12,685 nucleotides of DNA from positions 1 through 12,685 of the forward strand of contig CAJUSD010000058.1 of NCBI GenBank assembly GCA_910589145.1, written 5' to 3'. A program made the translations under genes and the position numbers. This DNA comes from an uncultured Oscillospiraceae bacterium. GTDB taxonomy: Bacteria; Bacillota; Clostridia; Oscillospirales; Ruminococcaceae. This document shows positions 11,445 to 12,685 of the stretch, piece after piece. Below the pieces are notes generated by a model that made no database searches, was not told the origin of the DNA, and saw only the letters and a program-made list of their open reading frames with translations. Within the stretch, counting starts at the first letter, position 1, and every line of letters begins with the position of its first letter.

Positions 11445-12685
11445 ATGAAAAAAACTCTTGCTGCGGTTCTCGCAGCTGCTATGGCTCTTAGTACTGCTAG
11501 CGTAGCGATGGCTAGAGATTACTTGGTTGACGAAGAACTTGGAACCGGTAGCACCGCTGATTTAGAAACTGAAATTCGGTATGGCAAAAACGTTGACCGC
11601 CTTATTAATGAACTTGGTGACTTTGAAGGTTCTGAACTGGCAGAATTAGTAGACGATGGTTACGTTTCTGTTACTGCTATTGTTACCGAAGGTTCTAACA
11701 AACTTGACGGCAAGCCCAGCATTACTGTTCTGAGACGTAAAACAGGCGGAAGCAATTCCCAGGATACTGCTATCGGTAATGCATATACTTGGGCAGACAA
11801 TGTATATGACTTGGACGGAAAGACCCTTATTTATAAAAAGGGTGCTGTAGTAAAGAATATCCCTGTTTATTCTGTTCCAACTGGAACTGGTACTGATGTA
11901 GAGTGGAAACTTCCTGAAGAAGTTGTAAATGCTGGGGAAAAAGACAGTGTTACAAGTACACTCCAGTATATGAAGCCAACTAACAAAGACTATAACACAT
12001 ATCGTACTGAGTTAGTGAATTCAGGATATATTAATAGAAATGATACTTTGGAAGATAATTCCACTTCTTCAACAGCTGGCGATAAAGTGCTTCGCGTAAG
12101 ATTCAAGGTATCTGATACTTATGGAACTGGCGATACTACAATTGGTATGAAATTACGTATCACCATTAAGAAAGCTTTTGAGTCCTACAATGGCATTTCT
12201 TACAAGAAGGGCGACACCTATACAACCGATGAGTTCAAGTACAAAGCAAAATATGGTGAGCTGGACGACTATAACAGAGACATGCAGGTAACCCTTCAGG
12301 AAGTCGACGACCGCAATGTTAAGTTTGACGCTTCCGATCTGTACGATCAAATCGGCAACGACACCTTTACCATGGCGTTTGAAGATACCGCTGTCTTTGA
12401 AGCAAAGATTTCTGCTTCTCAGAAAGATCTTAACCTGTACTACGATTTGGATGAGAAGACCGACGTTACCAGCGCATATCCCAACGTTGACTTTGAATTC
12501 ATTACCTTCCGCGGCAATCCTTCCTTTGTCAACAGTGGTTCTATGACCTTCAACGCTATTGGTGGGAAGAATACCACTGTCTACACCTTTGATGGTGAGA
12601 CTTTGAATCCTCTGAACAGCACCTATGATTCTACCTATGGTACTGTAACTGTTAAGGGCATTAAGAAGCTTGGCACATTCGTAGT
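11445..12685 (+). CDS. Exported S-layer-like surface protein, 3' end outside the window
   Basis: I do not recognise a named gene. The frame opens at ATG 11445 and stays open through the window end (413 codons plus two bases), so the C-terminus is missing. The first 23 residues (MKKTLAAVLAAAMALSTASVAMA) are a classic signal peptide. The mature part begins RDYLVDEELG. It is acidic, rich in Thr, Asp, Tyr and Val, with alternating beta-strand-like segments, and has no Cys or His in the visible 413 residues, a composition typical of S-layer and other abundant surface proteins. No SLH motif or sortase signal is visible, but either could lie in the missing part. AGGAGG lies 11 bases before the ATG. 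Codon use shifts near 12170: from there AAG, ACC, TTC and TAC predominate, whereas AAA and ACT are commoner before, suggesting a mosaic gene. Confidence 0.85.
   Translation, partial: MKKTLAAVLAAAMALSTASVAMARDYLVDEELGTGSTADLETEIRYGKNVDRLINELGDFEGSELAELVDDGYVSVTAIVTEGSNKLDGKPSITVLRRKTGGSNSQDTAIGNAYTWADNVYDLDGKTLIYKKGAVVKNIPVYSVPTGTGTDVEWKLPEEVVNAGEKDSVTSTLQYMKPTNKDYNTYRTELVNSGYINRNDTLEDNSTSSTAGDKVLRVRFKVSDTYGTGDTTIGMKLRITIKKAFESYNGISYKKGDTYTTDEFKYKAKYGELDDYNRDMQVTLQEVDDRNVKFDASDLYDQIGNDTFTMAFEDTAVFEAKISASQKDLNLYYDLDEKTDVTSAYPNVDFEFITFRGNPSFVNSGSMTFNAIGGKNTTVYTFDGETLNPLNSTYDSTYGTVTVKGIKKLGTFV

Overview
The window reads as chromosomal DNA from an endospore-forming, low-to-moderate GC member of the Clostridia. 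The evidence is a spoVAC-spoVAD-spoVAE cluster, strong AGGAGG-type ribosome binding sites, sigma-A-like promoters, and surface proteins of the kind seen in gut Oscillospiraceae-like bacteria. The family-level placement is inference. Most of the window is housekeeping, sporulation and cell-envelope genes. I do not see a defence system, CRISPR array, prophage, transposase, tRNA or rRNA.

Left part (1-2645): purA (adenylosuccinate synthetase, minus strand) ends in a strong hairpin and starts from an extended -10 promoter; its leader carries a dyad and a possible 10-residue leader ORF. Upstream on the same strand is a LysR-type regulator with a near-consensus promoter, divergent from the sporulation operon.

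Centre left (2646-4670): spoVAC, spoVAD and spoVAE form a compact plus-strand operon (42-base gap, then a 1-base overlap) closed by a 15-bp terminator hairpin. SpoVAC and SpoVAE are paralogous membrane proteins and SpoVAD is a thiolase-fold protein. Together they move dipicolinic acid into the forespore and out at germination.

Centre (4671-7873): a single large gene, with its own promoter candidate, a 168-base leader and a terminator, encodes a 947-residue secreted modular protein. In order it has a signal peptide, four 22-residue acidic repeats, a lyase-like/jelly-roll region, a discoidin-like domain, an Ig-like domain, an Asp/Ser-rich linker, a C-terminal domain, and a tail NPSTGAC. The tail looks like a sortase signal cut off before its membrane helix.

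Right part (7874-11151): three minus-strand genes encode a small flavodoxin-like protein with an altered FMN loop, a NodB-type polysaccharide deacetylase without a signal peptide, and MurC. Bases 7874-8009 and 8534-8772 hold no gene that I can support.

Right edge (11098-12685): a 347-base non-coding stretch carries divergent promoter candidates, a long inverted repeat followed by a T tract, and a GC-rich folded leader. It precedes an open-ended plus-strand gene for an exported, S-layer-like protein whose visible 413 residues contain no Cys or His. The envelope theme (MurC, deacetylase, two secreted proteins) runs through the right two thirds, but the strand changes and terminators argue for separate transcription units.
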